Source of the DNA: Methylophaga sp.
GTDB taxonomy: Bacteria > Pseudomonadota > Gammaproteobacteria > Nitrosococcales > Methylophagaceae
Assembly (NCBI GenBank): GCA_002706095.1
Contig: PAJP01000005.1
Coordinates: 230,403 to 294,402 of the forward strand
Direction: 5' to 3'
DNA length: 64,000 nt
Shown here: in pieces, positions 36,125-44,990 of the stretch
How positions within the stretch are numbered: the stretch's first letter is position 1
How the letters are laid out: the number at the start of each line of letters is the position of its first letter
Notes under the pieces: model-generated
Told to the model about the DNA's origin: nothing
The model's input: the letters and a program-made list of their open reading frames with translations, nothing else
Database searches by the model: none
Translations under genes and position numbers: made by a program

Positions 36125-37097
36125 CTAATCTTACTCTTGGGTCAACTAAGGTATAGGAAATATCTGTCAGTACCAGCCCCACAATGTACAAAACCGATCC
36201 CAGAAAGACCATTGAACGCACGATAGCAAAGTCCTGGGCCTGGATAGCATCAATGGTGTAACTGCCTAAGCCGGGAATACCAAAGAAGGATTCAAGGATT
36301 AAACTTCCCATAAACAAGGTAGGCAAAACCACTACCGCCCCAGTTAAGATGGGTATCATGGCGTTTTTCAGAACATGTACGAATAACACTCTGATTTCAG
36401 ATAAGCCTTTCGCTCTGGCAGTGCGAACATAATCCTTTGAAACTTCTTCCAGAAATAGAGTGCGATACCAGCGTGAACCTGAGCCAATACCAGAAACGAT
36501 ACCAATAAAGACAGGTAAAATAACGAATTTAAAAGCATCTAACCCTTGTGCGTAGCCTGATAACGGGACAAGCTGCATGATCTTTCCCACCAAAAACTGG
36601 CCACCGATAATGTAAAACAGCCCAGAAATAGACATCAGCACAACACAGAGAATAACCCCACTGAGATCGAGATAACTGGCTCTGAAAAACACCATCAGCA
36701 TGGCAAAGGTGATATTGGCCAGCATACCTATAATGAAAACGGGAACCGCTATCGCCAGGCTGGGCCACATACGTGTTTGAATATCTTCGCCAATATCGCG
36801 GCCATCATCTGCCTGACCAAACTCAAAGGCGAACAGACTCAGCGATTTATCAAAGAATATCGTATCGGTGAGTTTATCCATGCCCTGCTGCTCATGATTC
36901 CAGAGCAACGCCTTGTTATATCCTCTCTCTTCTTTCCAGACATTTACCGCTTCTTGAGTGACGTGCTTTTCACCCAGATGCATTCGCGCCATATCATCCG
37001 GCGTATTAACCATAAAAAACAAAGCAAAGGTGAGCGCGTTGACCCCGATTAAAATCGGAAACGCATAGAGAATCCTTCGGACAATATAAGCAAACAT
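36117..37097 (-). CDS. ABC transporter permease, peptide/nickel (DppB/OppB) type
   Basis: A 326-residue inner-membrane permease. The N-terminal segment YIVRRILYAFPILIGVNALTF is the OppB/DppB hallmark, and the C-terminal half has the transport domain with the EAA-like loop (YVRTARAKGLSEIRVLFVHVL). The N-terminal periplasmic loop is long (about residues 30-105). No second permease, ATPase or binding protein is next to it. A large binding protein lies at 60274-62424, far away. Peptides are the likely substrate class, with no certainty. Confidence 0.9.
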   Translation of the reverse strand: MFAYIVRRILYAFPILIGVNALTFALFFMVNTPDDMARMHLGEKHVTQEAVNVWKEERGYNKALLWNHEQQGMDKLTDTIFFDKSLSLFAFEFGQADDGRDIGEDIQTRMWPSLAIAVPVFIIGMLANITFAMLMVFFRASYLDLSGVILCVVLMSISGLFYIIGGQFLVGKIMQLVPLSGYAQGLDAFKFVILPVFIGIVSGIGSGSRWYRTLFLEEVSKDYVRTARAKGLSEIRVLFVHVLKNAMIPILTGAVVVLPTLFMGSLILESFFGIPGLGSYTIDAIQAQDFAIVRSMVFLGSVLYIVGLVLTDISYTLVDPRVRLDG

Positions 37098-37354
37098 AGA
37101 TTAACCAGGTTATTTCATCAGTTTTGGCTGATGCATCTTGAGCATCAATATGTATCTGTTTCACATTATGACGCTATGAAACGTAATGAGAAAGGACTAT
37201 TACATATTTGCAGATTCACTGTTATGCGTTTTATTGATTCTGATACTACTATCCCTACTTTAATGCTTGTCTATTATTTAGAAAATTAGCATTTACTAAT
37301 ACACAGAATTTGTTATCGTGTGTTTCATCATCTGTAAACAATAATGAGGTTGTT

Positions 37355-37702
37355 ATGAGCCTAACTGCAATGGATTTGGTCAAACGAGCCAAAAGTGAAA
37401 TTAATGAAATCAGCTGTGAAGATGCGATGTCCATGTTGGATAGTGCCACGGTCATTGATGTCAGAGAACCAGCAGAATATGAGGCAGGCCACATAGCCAA
37501 TGCGCTGCCTATTCCCAGAGGTATGCTGGAGTTTTCACTGAATTCTCACCCATCACTGACTAACCTTGAGCAAGCTATTATTGTTTACTGCAAATCAGGT
37601 GGACGATCCGCATTGGCTGCCCAAACATTACAAACGATGGGCTATCAACATGTTTACTCTATCGCGGGTGGATTTGATGCTTGGCTACAGACGAATAACT
37701 AA
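37355..37702 (+). CDS. Rhodanese-like sulfurtransferase
   Basis: A 115-residue single-domain rhodanese. It has VIDVREPAEYEAGHIANALPIPRG and the active-site loop YCKSGGRS with catalytic Cys79. Such proteins carry persulfide sulfur. The start at 37355 follows GAGG; no signal peptide is seen, so it acts in the cytoplasm. Ten bases separate it from the exported CGC protein, and the MNIO enzyme follows, so all four genes may form one operon. Confidence 0.92.
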   Translation: MSLTAMDLVKRAKSEINEISCEDAMSMLDSATVIDVREPAEYEAGHIANALPIPRGMLEFSLNSHPSLTNLEQAIIVYCKSGGRSALAAQTLQTMGYQHVYSIAGGFDAWLQTNN

Positions 37703-37712
37703 GGGGTATATC

Positions 37713-38468
37713 ATGCGTAGATTTTCTTACATCTCATTTTTGTTGCTGACACTCTCGTTTTTACCCTTGGTTGCCCAGGCAGAATCCACGCAAGTAATGA
37801 TTAGAGCAATGGCTGTTGATGCTAAATTTATCGGCACGAGTGTGGGTGGCGTTCGGGTAACTATCAAAGATGCCGAGACAGATGAATTACTCGACGAAGG
37901 TTGGATTCATGGTGGCACCGGTGATACTGATCGTTTAATCAAAAATCCAGTTCAACGTGGCGATAGGCTTGCAGATAATAATACTGCTGGCTATCTGGCA
38001 ACGGTAGATATCGATACACCGCGTCTGGTTAAAATTACCTTGTTCGGCCCCTATGCATACCGTCAGTCTCTACAAGAGGCCAGTGTCACTACCTGGTTGA
38101 TCCCCGGCAAAGATTTATTAGGTGACGGCATCACCATCAAAATGCCTGGCTTTATTGCTGACGGTTGGACACAGGTCTTACAGGACGGTGTTGTTGAGTT
38201 CTATCTGAATGCTTCATTAATGTGTGGCTGTCCTATTAAGAAAAATGGTCTGTGGAATCCAGATGATTATGAAGCTAAAGCCATTGTGATGCAGGATGAG
38301 AAAAAGATAGATGAAATTCCATTAAGCTTTACAGGGCCCATCGGCATCTTCTCAGCAAAAACCCAATTGAATAAGAATGGTCACTACAAAGCTATTCTTT
38401 ATGTTGTAGACACAAAAACAGGCAATGTCGGTGTTGACCGGACCATGTTTGAAATTAATTTAGACTGA
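37713..38468 (+). CDS. Exported protein with a single CGC motif, upstream of a MNIO enzyme
   Basis: A 251-residue protein with signal peptide (RRFSYISFLLLTLSFLPLVAQA). I do not recognise the family. The mature part is beta-rich; GGVRVTIKDAETDELLDEG and the FSAKTQL..GHYKAILYVVD part look like immunoglobulin-type domains. Its only two cysteines form CGC (171-173) in LNASLMCGCPI. The start at 37713 follows AAGGGG. It lies ten bases after the rhodanese and 61 before the MNIO gene. Being the only exported product of the cluster, it may be the MNIO substrate, or may bind a metal through CGC. Both are inference. Confidence 0.75.
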   Translation: MRRFSYISFLLLTLSFLPLVAQAESTQVMIRAMAVDAKFIGTSVGGVRVTIKDAETDELLDEGWIHGGTGDTDRLIKNPVQRGDRLADNNTAGYLATVDIDTPRLVKITLFGPYAYRQSLQEASVTTWLIPGKDLLGDGITIKMPGFIADGWTQVLQDGVVEFYLNASLMCGCPIKKNGLWNPDDYEAKAIVMQDEKKIDEIPLSFTGPIGIFSAKTQLNKNGHYKAILYVVDTKTGNVGVDRTMFEINLD

Positions 38469-38529
38469 TAGTTGTAACAATCGCAGCATGAACTCGTCTT
38501 ATCAAGACAGCATTCTGCAGGAGAAGAAA

Positions 38530-39378
38530 ATGGCGCACCCATCATGTCCGGTCTCAGGAACAGGCCTTGGACTACGCCGACAATTTATTGAAGAACTCTT
38601 AGAATTGGGCAATCCTGATATCGACTTTATGGAAGTCGCGCCAGAGAACTGGATGGGACTCGGTGGCAAATATGCTAAGCAATTCACGGCTGCTTGTGAA
38701 CGCTTTGCGATGATGTGTCACGGTTTATCACTGTCTATAGGTAGCCCAGCACCACTAGATGTCGCTTTTCTCAAACAGTTGAAACAGTTTTTCGACAAGC
38801 ATCATATCGTTAGTTATAGCGAGCATTTAAGCTTTTGCAGTGATGATGGCCACCTTTATGACTTAATGCCGATTCCGTTTACTGCTGAGTCTGTTCATTA
38901 TGTTTCAGAGCGTATTAAGCAGGTTCAGGATATTCTCGAAAGACAACTTATTATAGAAAATGTGTCGTATTACGCCGCCCCAGGCCAAGAAATGACTGAA
39001 GTTGATTTCACGCGAGAGGTACTAGAAGAAGCAAATTGTGGTCTGTTATTAGATGTAAATAATGTTTATGTGAACAGTATCAATCATGGTTATGACGCCA
39101 AGCACTTTATCGATGCGATGCCGACGGATCGAATTGCGTATCTCCATATTGCCGGACATTACAATGAAGCAGAGGATTTGATTGTCGATACTCATGGTGC
39201 TGATATTGTCGACCCTGTCTGGCAGCTCCTCAGTCATACTTACGACCGGCATGGCATTATCCCTACCCTGCTCGAGCGTGACTTTAATATTCCTTCTCTG
39301 TCACATTTGTTTGATGAGATGACGATCATCAGACAATATCAACAACAGCCATATGATATGCAGGCTCGACATGGCTAA
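38530..39378 (+). CDS. DUF692 multinuclear non-heme iron oxygenase (MNIO; MbnB/BufB-like)
   Basis: A 282-residue TIM-barrel iron enzyme. The family's metal ligand and nearby positions are visible: H64 (CHGLSLSIGS), E98-H99 (YSEHLSF), E143 (IIENVSYY), D175 and N177 (LLLDVNNVYVN), H206 and H210 (LHIAGH), D220 and H222 (DTHG) and E249 (LLERDF). MNIOs modify cysteines or nearby residues of precursor peptides, as in methanobactin and bufferin synthesis. The start at 38530 is chosen for its CAGGAGAAG ribosome site; an upstream ATG at 38488 has none. It overlaps the DUF2063 gene by eight bases. No small precursor gene is seen. Confidence 0.9.
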   Translation: MAHPSCPVSGTGLGLRRQFIEELLELGNPDIDFMEVAPENWMGLGGKYAKQFTAACERFAMMCHGLSLSIGSPAPLDVAFLKQLKQFFDKHHIVSYSEHLSFCSDDGHLYDLMPIPFTAESVHYVSERIKQVQDILERQLIIENVSYYAAPGQEMTEVDFTREVLEEANCGLLLDVNNVYVNSINHGYDAKHFIDAMPTDRIAYLHIAGHYNEAEDLIVDTHGADIVDPVWQLLSHTYDRHGIIPTLLERDFNIPSLSHLFDEMTIIRQYQQQPYDMQARHG

Positions 39379-40120
39379 TCAGTTTCAAGAAACACAATAT
39401 CAGTTTGCCGCCTATATCCGAGATCCTGAACATCAGCCTATTCCAAACCAGCTGGAAAGCCGTCGAATGGCGATTTACCGCGATTTATTTTTTAATAATA
39501 TAGACAGCACCTTATCCAGTGCTTTTCCCGTTATACGGCAACTGATGAACGAAAATGACTGGCTGGCACTGGTCAGATCCTTTATGAAAAATCATTTTTG
39601 CCAATCACCGCGCTTTGTTGATGTCTCAAAAGAGTTCATTGAATATTTGAATCAACAGCATGACGTAAATGAGACCATGCCTTTTTTACAAGAGCTGGCT
39701 CATTATGAGTGGGTTGAATTGGCATTAAGTATTGCCGAGGAAGAATGGCAATGTAGTGAGATTGATGAGAAAACCAATATGTTGCCCATGTCTTATCAAG
39801 GCTCCCCCCTCGCCTGGCTATTAAGTTTCCAATTTCCTGTACATCAGATTTGTGATGATTTTCAGCCAACCACGCCATCTGAACAGCCTCATTATCTTCT
39901 GGTATATCGCAATAAAACGGATGACGTAAAGTTCATCGAACTCAATGGTCTAAGCGCACATCTCTTCGAGCAAATCAGCCAGGGAGAAGACGTTGAGTCG
40001 GTTATTGATGCTATTGGCGAGGCCATGCCACAGCTTGATTATCAGCTGATAAAAAATGGCGCCAAAGAGTTAATAACAGACTGGTTATCAAAAGGCATTT
40101 TGCTGGTAAGACAGGCATAA
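39371..40120 (+). CDS. DUF2063 protein, MNIO partner (BufC/MbnC-like)
   Basis: A 249-residue protein. The N-terminal half is the helical DUF2063 domain (QYQFAAYIRDP..RRMAIYRDLFFNNIDSTLSSAFPV, and MKNHFCQSPRFVDVSKEFIEYL). The C-terminal half has a strand-rich part (YLLVYRNKTDDVKFIEL) and a winged-helix-like end. In MNIO systems this partner usually binds the substrate leader and delivers it to the oxygenase. It starts eight bases inside the MNIO gene. Ends in a bidirectional terminator. Confidence 0.88.
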   Translation: MANQFQETQYQFAAYIRDPEHQPIPNQLESRRMAIYRDLFFNNIDSTLSSAFPVIRQLMNENDWLALVRSFMKNHFCQSPRFVDVSKEFIEYLNQQHDVNETMPFLQELAHYEWVELALSIAEEEWQCSEIDEKTNMLPMSYQGSPLAWLLSFQFPVHQICDDFQPTTPSEQPHYLLVYRNKTDDVKFIELNGLSAHLFEQISQGEDVESVIDAIGEAMPQLDYQLIKNGAKELITDWLSKGILLVRQA

Positions 40121-40149
40121 AAAAGGCCGGGATAATCCCAGCCTTTTTA
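40119..40149. terminator. Bidirectional terminator between DUF2063 and eda
   Basis: AAAAAGGCCGGGA/TCCCAGCCTTTTT stem with one mismatch and a TAA loop, A-run and T-run on both sides. Confidence 0.88.
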
Positions 40150-40167
40150 TTCTTATTGGATTCGCGC

Positions 40168-40800
40168 TTAGGCAGTCGCTAATTCAATCGCTTCAGCAGA
40201 AAGACGAGTAATTTCATCCCAGTTTTCCGCATCAACTAAGCTTGCAGCACACATCCATGAGCCACCAACACAACCTACATTAGAAAGACTGTAATAGTCC
40301 TTCACATTTTTCTGGTTGACACCACCCGTTGGGCAGAAGGTGATTTGTGGAATCGGCGCACCGATTGATTTCAACATTGGCACACCACCCGCGGCTTCCG
40401 CAGGGAAGAATTTCATTGCTGTGATACCTTTTTCAAGCAGCGCCATTGCCTGGCTTGGATCGGCCACACCAGGTAATAAAGGCACGCCAGTTTTTAATGC
40501 CGCGTCAATTAATTTTTCTGTGGTACCAGGACTGACGATAAATTCAGCGCCGGCATCAATTGCTGCATTGAGTGTTTCGATGTTGATGATAGTACCGGCA
40601 CCAACGATAGCATCAGGCACTTCTGCTTTGATACGACGGATAGATTCAAGTGCTGCATCTGTTCTTAGAGTAATTTCCAGAACCTTCAAACCACCTTTAA
40701 CCAAAGCTTTAGCTAAGGGCACAGCATGTTCAACATTATTGATAACCATCACCGGTACAATCGGCGATACTTTCATGATCTCTTGAATTGTTTTAGACAT
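40168..40800 (-). CDS. eda: KDPG aldolase (2-keto-3-deoxy-6-phosphogluconate aldolase)
   Basis: Splits KDPG to pyruvate and glyceraldehyde-3-phosphate, the last step of the Entner-Doudoroff path. The Schiff-base lysine is K130 in TAMKFFPAE, and the catalytic Glu42 is in LEITLRT. The GAGT, SPGTTE and PTGGVN motifs are present. It is 210 residues, the usual size, and follows edd by 21 bases. Confidence 0.96.
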   Translation of the reverse strand: MSKTIQEIMKVSPIVPVMVINNVEHAVPLAKALVKGGLKVLEITLRTDAALESIRRIKAEVPDAIVGAGTIINIETLNAAIDAGAEFIVSPGTTEKLIDAALKTGVPLLPGVADPSQAMALLEKGITAMKFFPAEAAGGVPMLKSIGAPIPQITFCPTGGVNQKNVKDYYSLSNVGCVGGSWMCAASLVDAENWDEITRLSAEAIELATA

Positions 40801-40821
40801 TGATTAACTTATTCCAAATAA

Positions 40822-42645
40822 TTATTCGACATTAAACATGTTGATGGCACCTGTTTCAGCTGATGAAACGCCTTGGCGGAAACTATCAAACAGTTCACGG
40901 CCCATGCCATAGTGATGTTCAGTATTAGCCAGTACACAAGCCATACGTGAGTTCAGTTCTTCTTCGTCGACCAACACATTCAACTCACCACGCTGTGTAT
41001 CAAGACGAATCATATCGCCATCACGTACTTTGGTGAGGATGCTACCATCAGCACATTCAGGACATAAGTGAATAGCAGAAGGCACTTTACCTGATGCACC
41101 AGACATGCGGCCATCAGTCACAAGTGCGACTTTAAAGCCTTTATCCTGTAATACGCCCAATGGTGGTGTCAATTTATGCAGCTCAGGCATACCGTTTGAT
41201 TTTGGTCCTTGGAAACGCAGGACAACAATCACGTCTTTATTCATTTCACCACGTTTGAATGCTTCAACGACATGGTCTTGATTATCAAAGACCATCGCGG
41301 GCGCTTCAACGACTTGATGTTTAGGGTCAACGGCAGATATCTTAGACATACCACGACCAAGATTACCTTTGATAAGGTGTAAACCGCCACTTGTAGCAAA
41401 CGGTGCAGGAACACTACCGATAACATCAGTATCAAGTGAGGCTTCAGGGCCTTCTTCCCATGTCAAAGTACCGTCTTTCAGTGTCGGTTCTTTAGTGTAC
41501 TGCTCCATACCTTTCTCATCACCGATGGTGATGATGTCAGTATGCATTAAACCGTGTTTAGATAGTTCACGAATCAATACCCCCATACCACCAGCAGCCT
41601 GGAAGTGATTCACATCGGCAGTACCGTTCGGGTAGATACGTGTCACTAATGGAATGATTTTTGACAGACGGTCAAAATCGTCCCAGTTAATGATGATGCC
41701 AGCTGCACGTGCAATCGCGATTAAGTGAATAGTGTGATTCGTTGAACCACCAGTGGCTAACAGACCAACCAATGCGTTTAATATCGCTTTCTCGTCGATC
41801 ATATGACCAATTGGACGATAGTCATCACCTAATGCTGTAAATTTGAGTGCTTGTTCAGTTGCGCGTTTGGTTAATGCATCACGCAGCGGAGTGTTAGGAT
41901 TAATGAATGAGCTACCAGGAAGGTGAAGCCCCATCATTTCAACCATCATCTGGTTACTATTCGCTGTGCCGTAGAATGTACATGTACCCGGGCTGTGGTA
42001 TGACTCTGACTCAGCTTTCAGTAATTCGTCACGACCTACTTTGCCTTCAGCGTAAAGCTGACGAATACGTACTTTTTCTTTATTGGGTAAGCCGCTCGGC
42101 ATAGGGCCTGCTGGAACGAAAACGGCTGGTAAATGCCCGAAACTCAATGCACCAATCAACAAGCCTGGAACAATCTTGTCACAAACACCGAGGTACATTG
42201 CCGCATCAAACATGTTGTGACTTAGGCCAACAGCCGTCGCCATAGCGATAACGTCACGACTGAAAAGTGAGAGTTCCATGCCGGGTTGACCCTGTGTAAT
42301 ACCATCACACATGGCTGGTACACCACCAGCAAACTGGGCTACGCCGCCAGCTTCAGTGGCTGCTTTCTTAATGATTGCTGGGAAATCTTTGAACGGCTCA
42401 TGCGCTGATAGCATGTCGTTGTAGGAAGAGATAATCGCAATATTGGCTTTTTTATCAGCAGCTAAGTCTGCTTTCTCTGACATCGAGCAGGCAGCAAATC
42501 CATGAGCTAAATTACCGCAGCCCAATACAGCACGATGAGGGCCTTTTTGCATTGCCTCATCAATACGGGCCAGATAAATGTCCCGTGTTTTTTTGCTTCT
42601 CTCGATGACGTCATTGGTGACGGCTTCTAAAACTGGATGAACCAT
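40822..42645 (-). CDS. edd: 6-phosphogluconate dehydratase
   Basis: Converts 6-phosphogluconate to KDPG. A 607-residue member of the IlvD/Edd family with an Fe-S cluster: [47 protein letters not shown], and [18 protein letters not shown]. First gene of the edd-eda operon. In methylotrophs with the ribulose monophosphate cycle this path cleaves hexose-6-phosphate. Confidence 0.96.
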   Translation of the reverse strand: MVHPVLEAVTNDVIERSKKTRDIYLARIDEAMQKGPHRAVLGCGNLAHGFAACSMSEKADLAADKKANIAIISSYNDMLSAHEPFKDFPAIIKKAATEAGGVAQFAGGVPAMCDGITQGQPGMELSLFSRDVIAMATAVGLSHNMFDAAMYLGVCDKIVPGLLIGALSFGHLPAVFVPAGPMPSGLPNKEKVRIRQLYAEGKVGRDELLKAESESYHSPGTCTFYGTANSNQMMVEMMGLHLPGSSFINPNTPLRDALTKRATEQALKFTALGDDYRPIGHMIDEKAILNALVGLLATGGSTNHTIHLIAIARAAGIIINWDDFDRLSKIIPLVTRIYPNGTADVNHFQAAGGMGVLIRELSKHGLMHTDIITIGDEKGMEQYTKEPTLKDGTLTWEEGPEASLDTDVIGSVPAPFATSGGLHLIKGNLGRGMSKISAVDPKHQVVEAPAMVFDNQDHVVEAFKRGEMNKDVIVVLRFQGPKSNGMPELHKLTPPLGVLQDKGFKVALVTDGRMSGASGKVPSAIHLCPECADGSILTKVRDGDMIRLDTQRGELNVLVDEEELNSRMACVLANTEHHYGMGRELFDSFRQGVSSAETGAINMFNVE

Positions 42646-42986
42646 ACTTTCCTTCTCTCTTAAATGCTTTGCCTGAATATATGCAAAGATAATTGCGGGT
42701 TCGGAGTACCCTTAAGAATCTACGTAAAGACCAGATATTATAACGGTAATACTCATTTTTAGCACGCTGTTATCAAAAACTTACCCCGCAAATGCGCTAT
42801 GAAAAAGTATCAAATTCTCATTATTATTATTTCAAACACGACGCAATATGGCAGAAATGCTGGCTGTGATGAGGTTCACATTCTGCCTTTCAGCTGATGA
42901 GAAAAAGACAAAAAAGTTTTGCTTCTCGTGTTATCTAATAGCGCTTCAGGTATCATATTCGGCTTTAATTTTTTACCGAAAATACT
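42646..42986. other. Intergenic between edd and trmB
   Basis: Divergent promoter region for edd-eda (minus) and trmB (plus). AT-rich, no gene or clear operator seen. Confidence 0.4.
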
Positions 42987-43676
42987 ATGACAACTGAAAC
43001 AAAAGCGATGCGACAAATACGTAGTTTTGTTCGCCGTGAAGGCCGTCTGACACCCGGACAACAGCGCGCTCTGGATAATCACTGGCCCATTTTCGGTATT
43101 GAAGACGACACAGATTTATCTGATCTCAATGCCCTTTTTGGTCGCACCGCACCTAAAGTTATCGAAATAGGTTTCGGTAATGGTGCCTCATTGATTGAGA
43201 TGGCTAAGAATCATCCAGATCATGACTATATAGGTATAGAGGTTCATCGTCCTGGTGTCGGTCAGTTACTCAAAGGTATCGACGATGAGCAGCTGAGCAA
43301 TGTCCGGGTTGCTTGCACCGATGCTGTTCAACTTCTTAAACAGCGCATCAAAAATCAGGCTCTCGCCCGTGTTCAAATTTACTTTCCTGATCCGTGGCAT
43401 AAGAAGCGCCACAACAAACGGCGAATTATCCAGCCTGAGTTTGTCAATGTCCTGGCAGACAAATTAGAACATGGTGGCCATTTACATCTGGCAACAGACT
43501 GGCAAGATTATGCGGAACAAATGCTTGCAGATGTCTCTTCCAATACTCGTTTTCAAAATACAAGCCACGACAATACTTACATCGAACGTCCTGATTACCG
43601 TCCCCTGACCAAATTTGAGCAACGTGGTCATCGCTTGGGACATGGTGTCTGGGATTTGGTTTTTAAGCGGATATAA
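42987..43676 (+). CDS. trmB: tRNA (guanine-N7-)-methyltransferase
   Basis: Methylates G46 in the variable loop of tRNA using SAM. The SAM site is VIEIGFGNGASLIEMA (from residue 58), and the tail shows IYFPDPWHKKRHNKRRII, a signature of TrmB, plus TKFEQRGHRLGHGVWDL at the end. It is 229 residues. Ribosome site weak. Confidence 0.95.
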   Translation: MTTETKAMRQIRSFVRREGRLTPGQQRALDNHWPIFGIEDDTDLSDLNALFGRTAPKVIEIGFGNGASLIEMAKNHPDHDYIGIEVHRPGVGQLLKGIDDEQLSNVRVACTDAVQLLKQRIKNQALARVQIYFPDPWHKKRHNKRRIIQPEFVNVLADKLEHGGHLHLATDWQDYAEQMLADVSSNTRFQNTSHDNTYIERPDYRPLTKFEQRGHRLGHGVWDLVFKRI

Positions 43677-43760
43677 GCTGAGATTGATAAAAGCTTGCAC
43701 CTGTCAGGTGCTTGAGATACTTTATCAACTTGTTCAAAAATCAGCTGCAAGTAATTGACT

Positions 43761-44990
43761 ATGAAATTAAATATCCTAAAAGCACCCAGTTTCCTTTTAC
43801 TCAGTACCATGAGCAGTGCTAGTTTTGGTGCAGGCTTCGCCATTATCGAGCAAAGTGTGACAGGCTTAGGAAGAGCTTTCGCCGGCAGTGCTGCAGCAGC
43901 TGAAGATGGCAGTACCGTCTTTTTTAATCCGGCCGGCCTGGTATATCTAAAACAAGCCGAGATGGACTTCGCACTTAACTACATAGCACCCAATACCGAA
44001 TTCAATAACGACGGTACGAGCTCTCCTGCAAATGGGGGTGACTATGGTGATGCAGGTAACAATGCGGTTGTACCTAACTTTTACTTTGCGAAACCACTTA
44101 ATGACAAAGTCGCAATCGGCTTTGGTGTGACTGCTCCTTTTGGCTTAGTCACTGAGTATAACGAAAATTGGGTGGGCCGTTATTTTGCTGTGAAATCGGA
44201 TCTCAAAACCATCAATTTCAATCCAAGCATTGCTTTCAAAGCGACAGATAAACTCTCTATTGGATTTGGTGTGAGTGCAGAATACATTGATCTCACACTG
44301 TCACAGATGACAGATCGATTTGGCGCTCCTGATCGAAAAGTAAAATTGGAAGCGGATGACTGGGGCTATGGTTATAACTTAGGCATTATGTATCAGATGA
44401 CGCCGGAAACACGTCTGGCTCTAGCTTATCGCTCTAAAATTTCGCATACGCTTGAAGGGGACGGTAAAGTCACGACACCGATAGGCAAGATCGAACAAGA
44501 TATTCAGGGCGATGTGGATTTACCAGAAACGCTCTCACTTGCTATCCATCATCAGCTCAATGATAAATGGTACGTTATGGCTGATGCCACGATGACCCGT
44601 TGGAGCCGTTTTGAAGAGCTTGCTATTGAATCAGATGGTGGCGCCTTCACCAGTACCAAAGCTGAAGACTGGGATAACAGCATGCGATATGGGATTGGCT
44701 TGAATTATCAATACAGTGATAAATGGCAGTTTCGCACAGGGATTGCCTACGATGAAACCCCAGTTCCCAACGCCGAACGACGCACTGCAAGAATACCTGA
44801 CAATGACAGAAAATGGTTAGCGATCGGCGCGACCTATAACTATTCTGACAATCTGGTTATCGATGCAGGCTATGCCCATTTATTTGCAAGCAATCCTTCG
44901 ATAAGAGAGTCCGACGGAAGTCATAGTCTTAATGGTGATTATGATGTCAGTGTTGATTTGTTAGGAGTTCAACTTCGTTGGTTAATGTAA
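43761..44990 (+). CDS. FadL-type outer-membrane fatty-acid transporter
   Basis: A 409-residue beta-barrel with signal peptide cut before GAGFAIIEQS. The hatch domain reads SVTGLGRAFAGSAAAAEDGSTVFFNPAGL, which carries the FadL NPAGL motif. Typical barrel strands follow, ending in a final aromatic residue region (LLGVQLRWLM). It moves long-chain fatty acids or other hydrophobic compounds. The start at 43761 is chosen because a TTG six bases before has no ribosome site. The acyl-CoA ligase gene begins right after its stop. Confidence 0.9.
   Translation: MKLNILKAPSFLLLSTMSSASFGAGFAIIEQSVTGLGRAFAGSAAAAEDGSTVFFNPAGLVYLKQAEMDFALNYIAPNTEFNNDGTSSPANGGDYGDAGNNAVVPNFYFAKPLNDKVAIGFGVTAPFGLVTEYNENWVGRYFAVKSDLKTINFNPSIAFKATDKLSIGFGVSAEYIDLTLSQMTDRFGAPDRKVKLEADDWGYGYNLGIMYQMTPETRLALAYRSKISHTLEGDGKVTTPIGKIEQDIQGDVDLPETLSLAIHHQLNDKWYVMADATMTRWSRFEELAIESDGGAFTSTKAEDWDNSMRYGIGLNYQYSDKWQFRTGIAYDETPVPNAERRTARIPDNDRKWLAIGATYNYSDNLVIDAGYAHLFASNPSIRESDGSHSLNGDYDVSVDLLGVQLRWLM

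Noticed and set aside
43681-43720. Hairpin GCACCT/AGGTGC after trmB
   Set aside because: No T-run follows, so it is not a convincing terminator.
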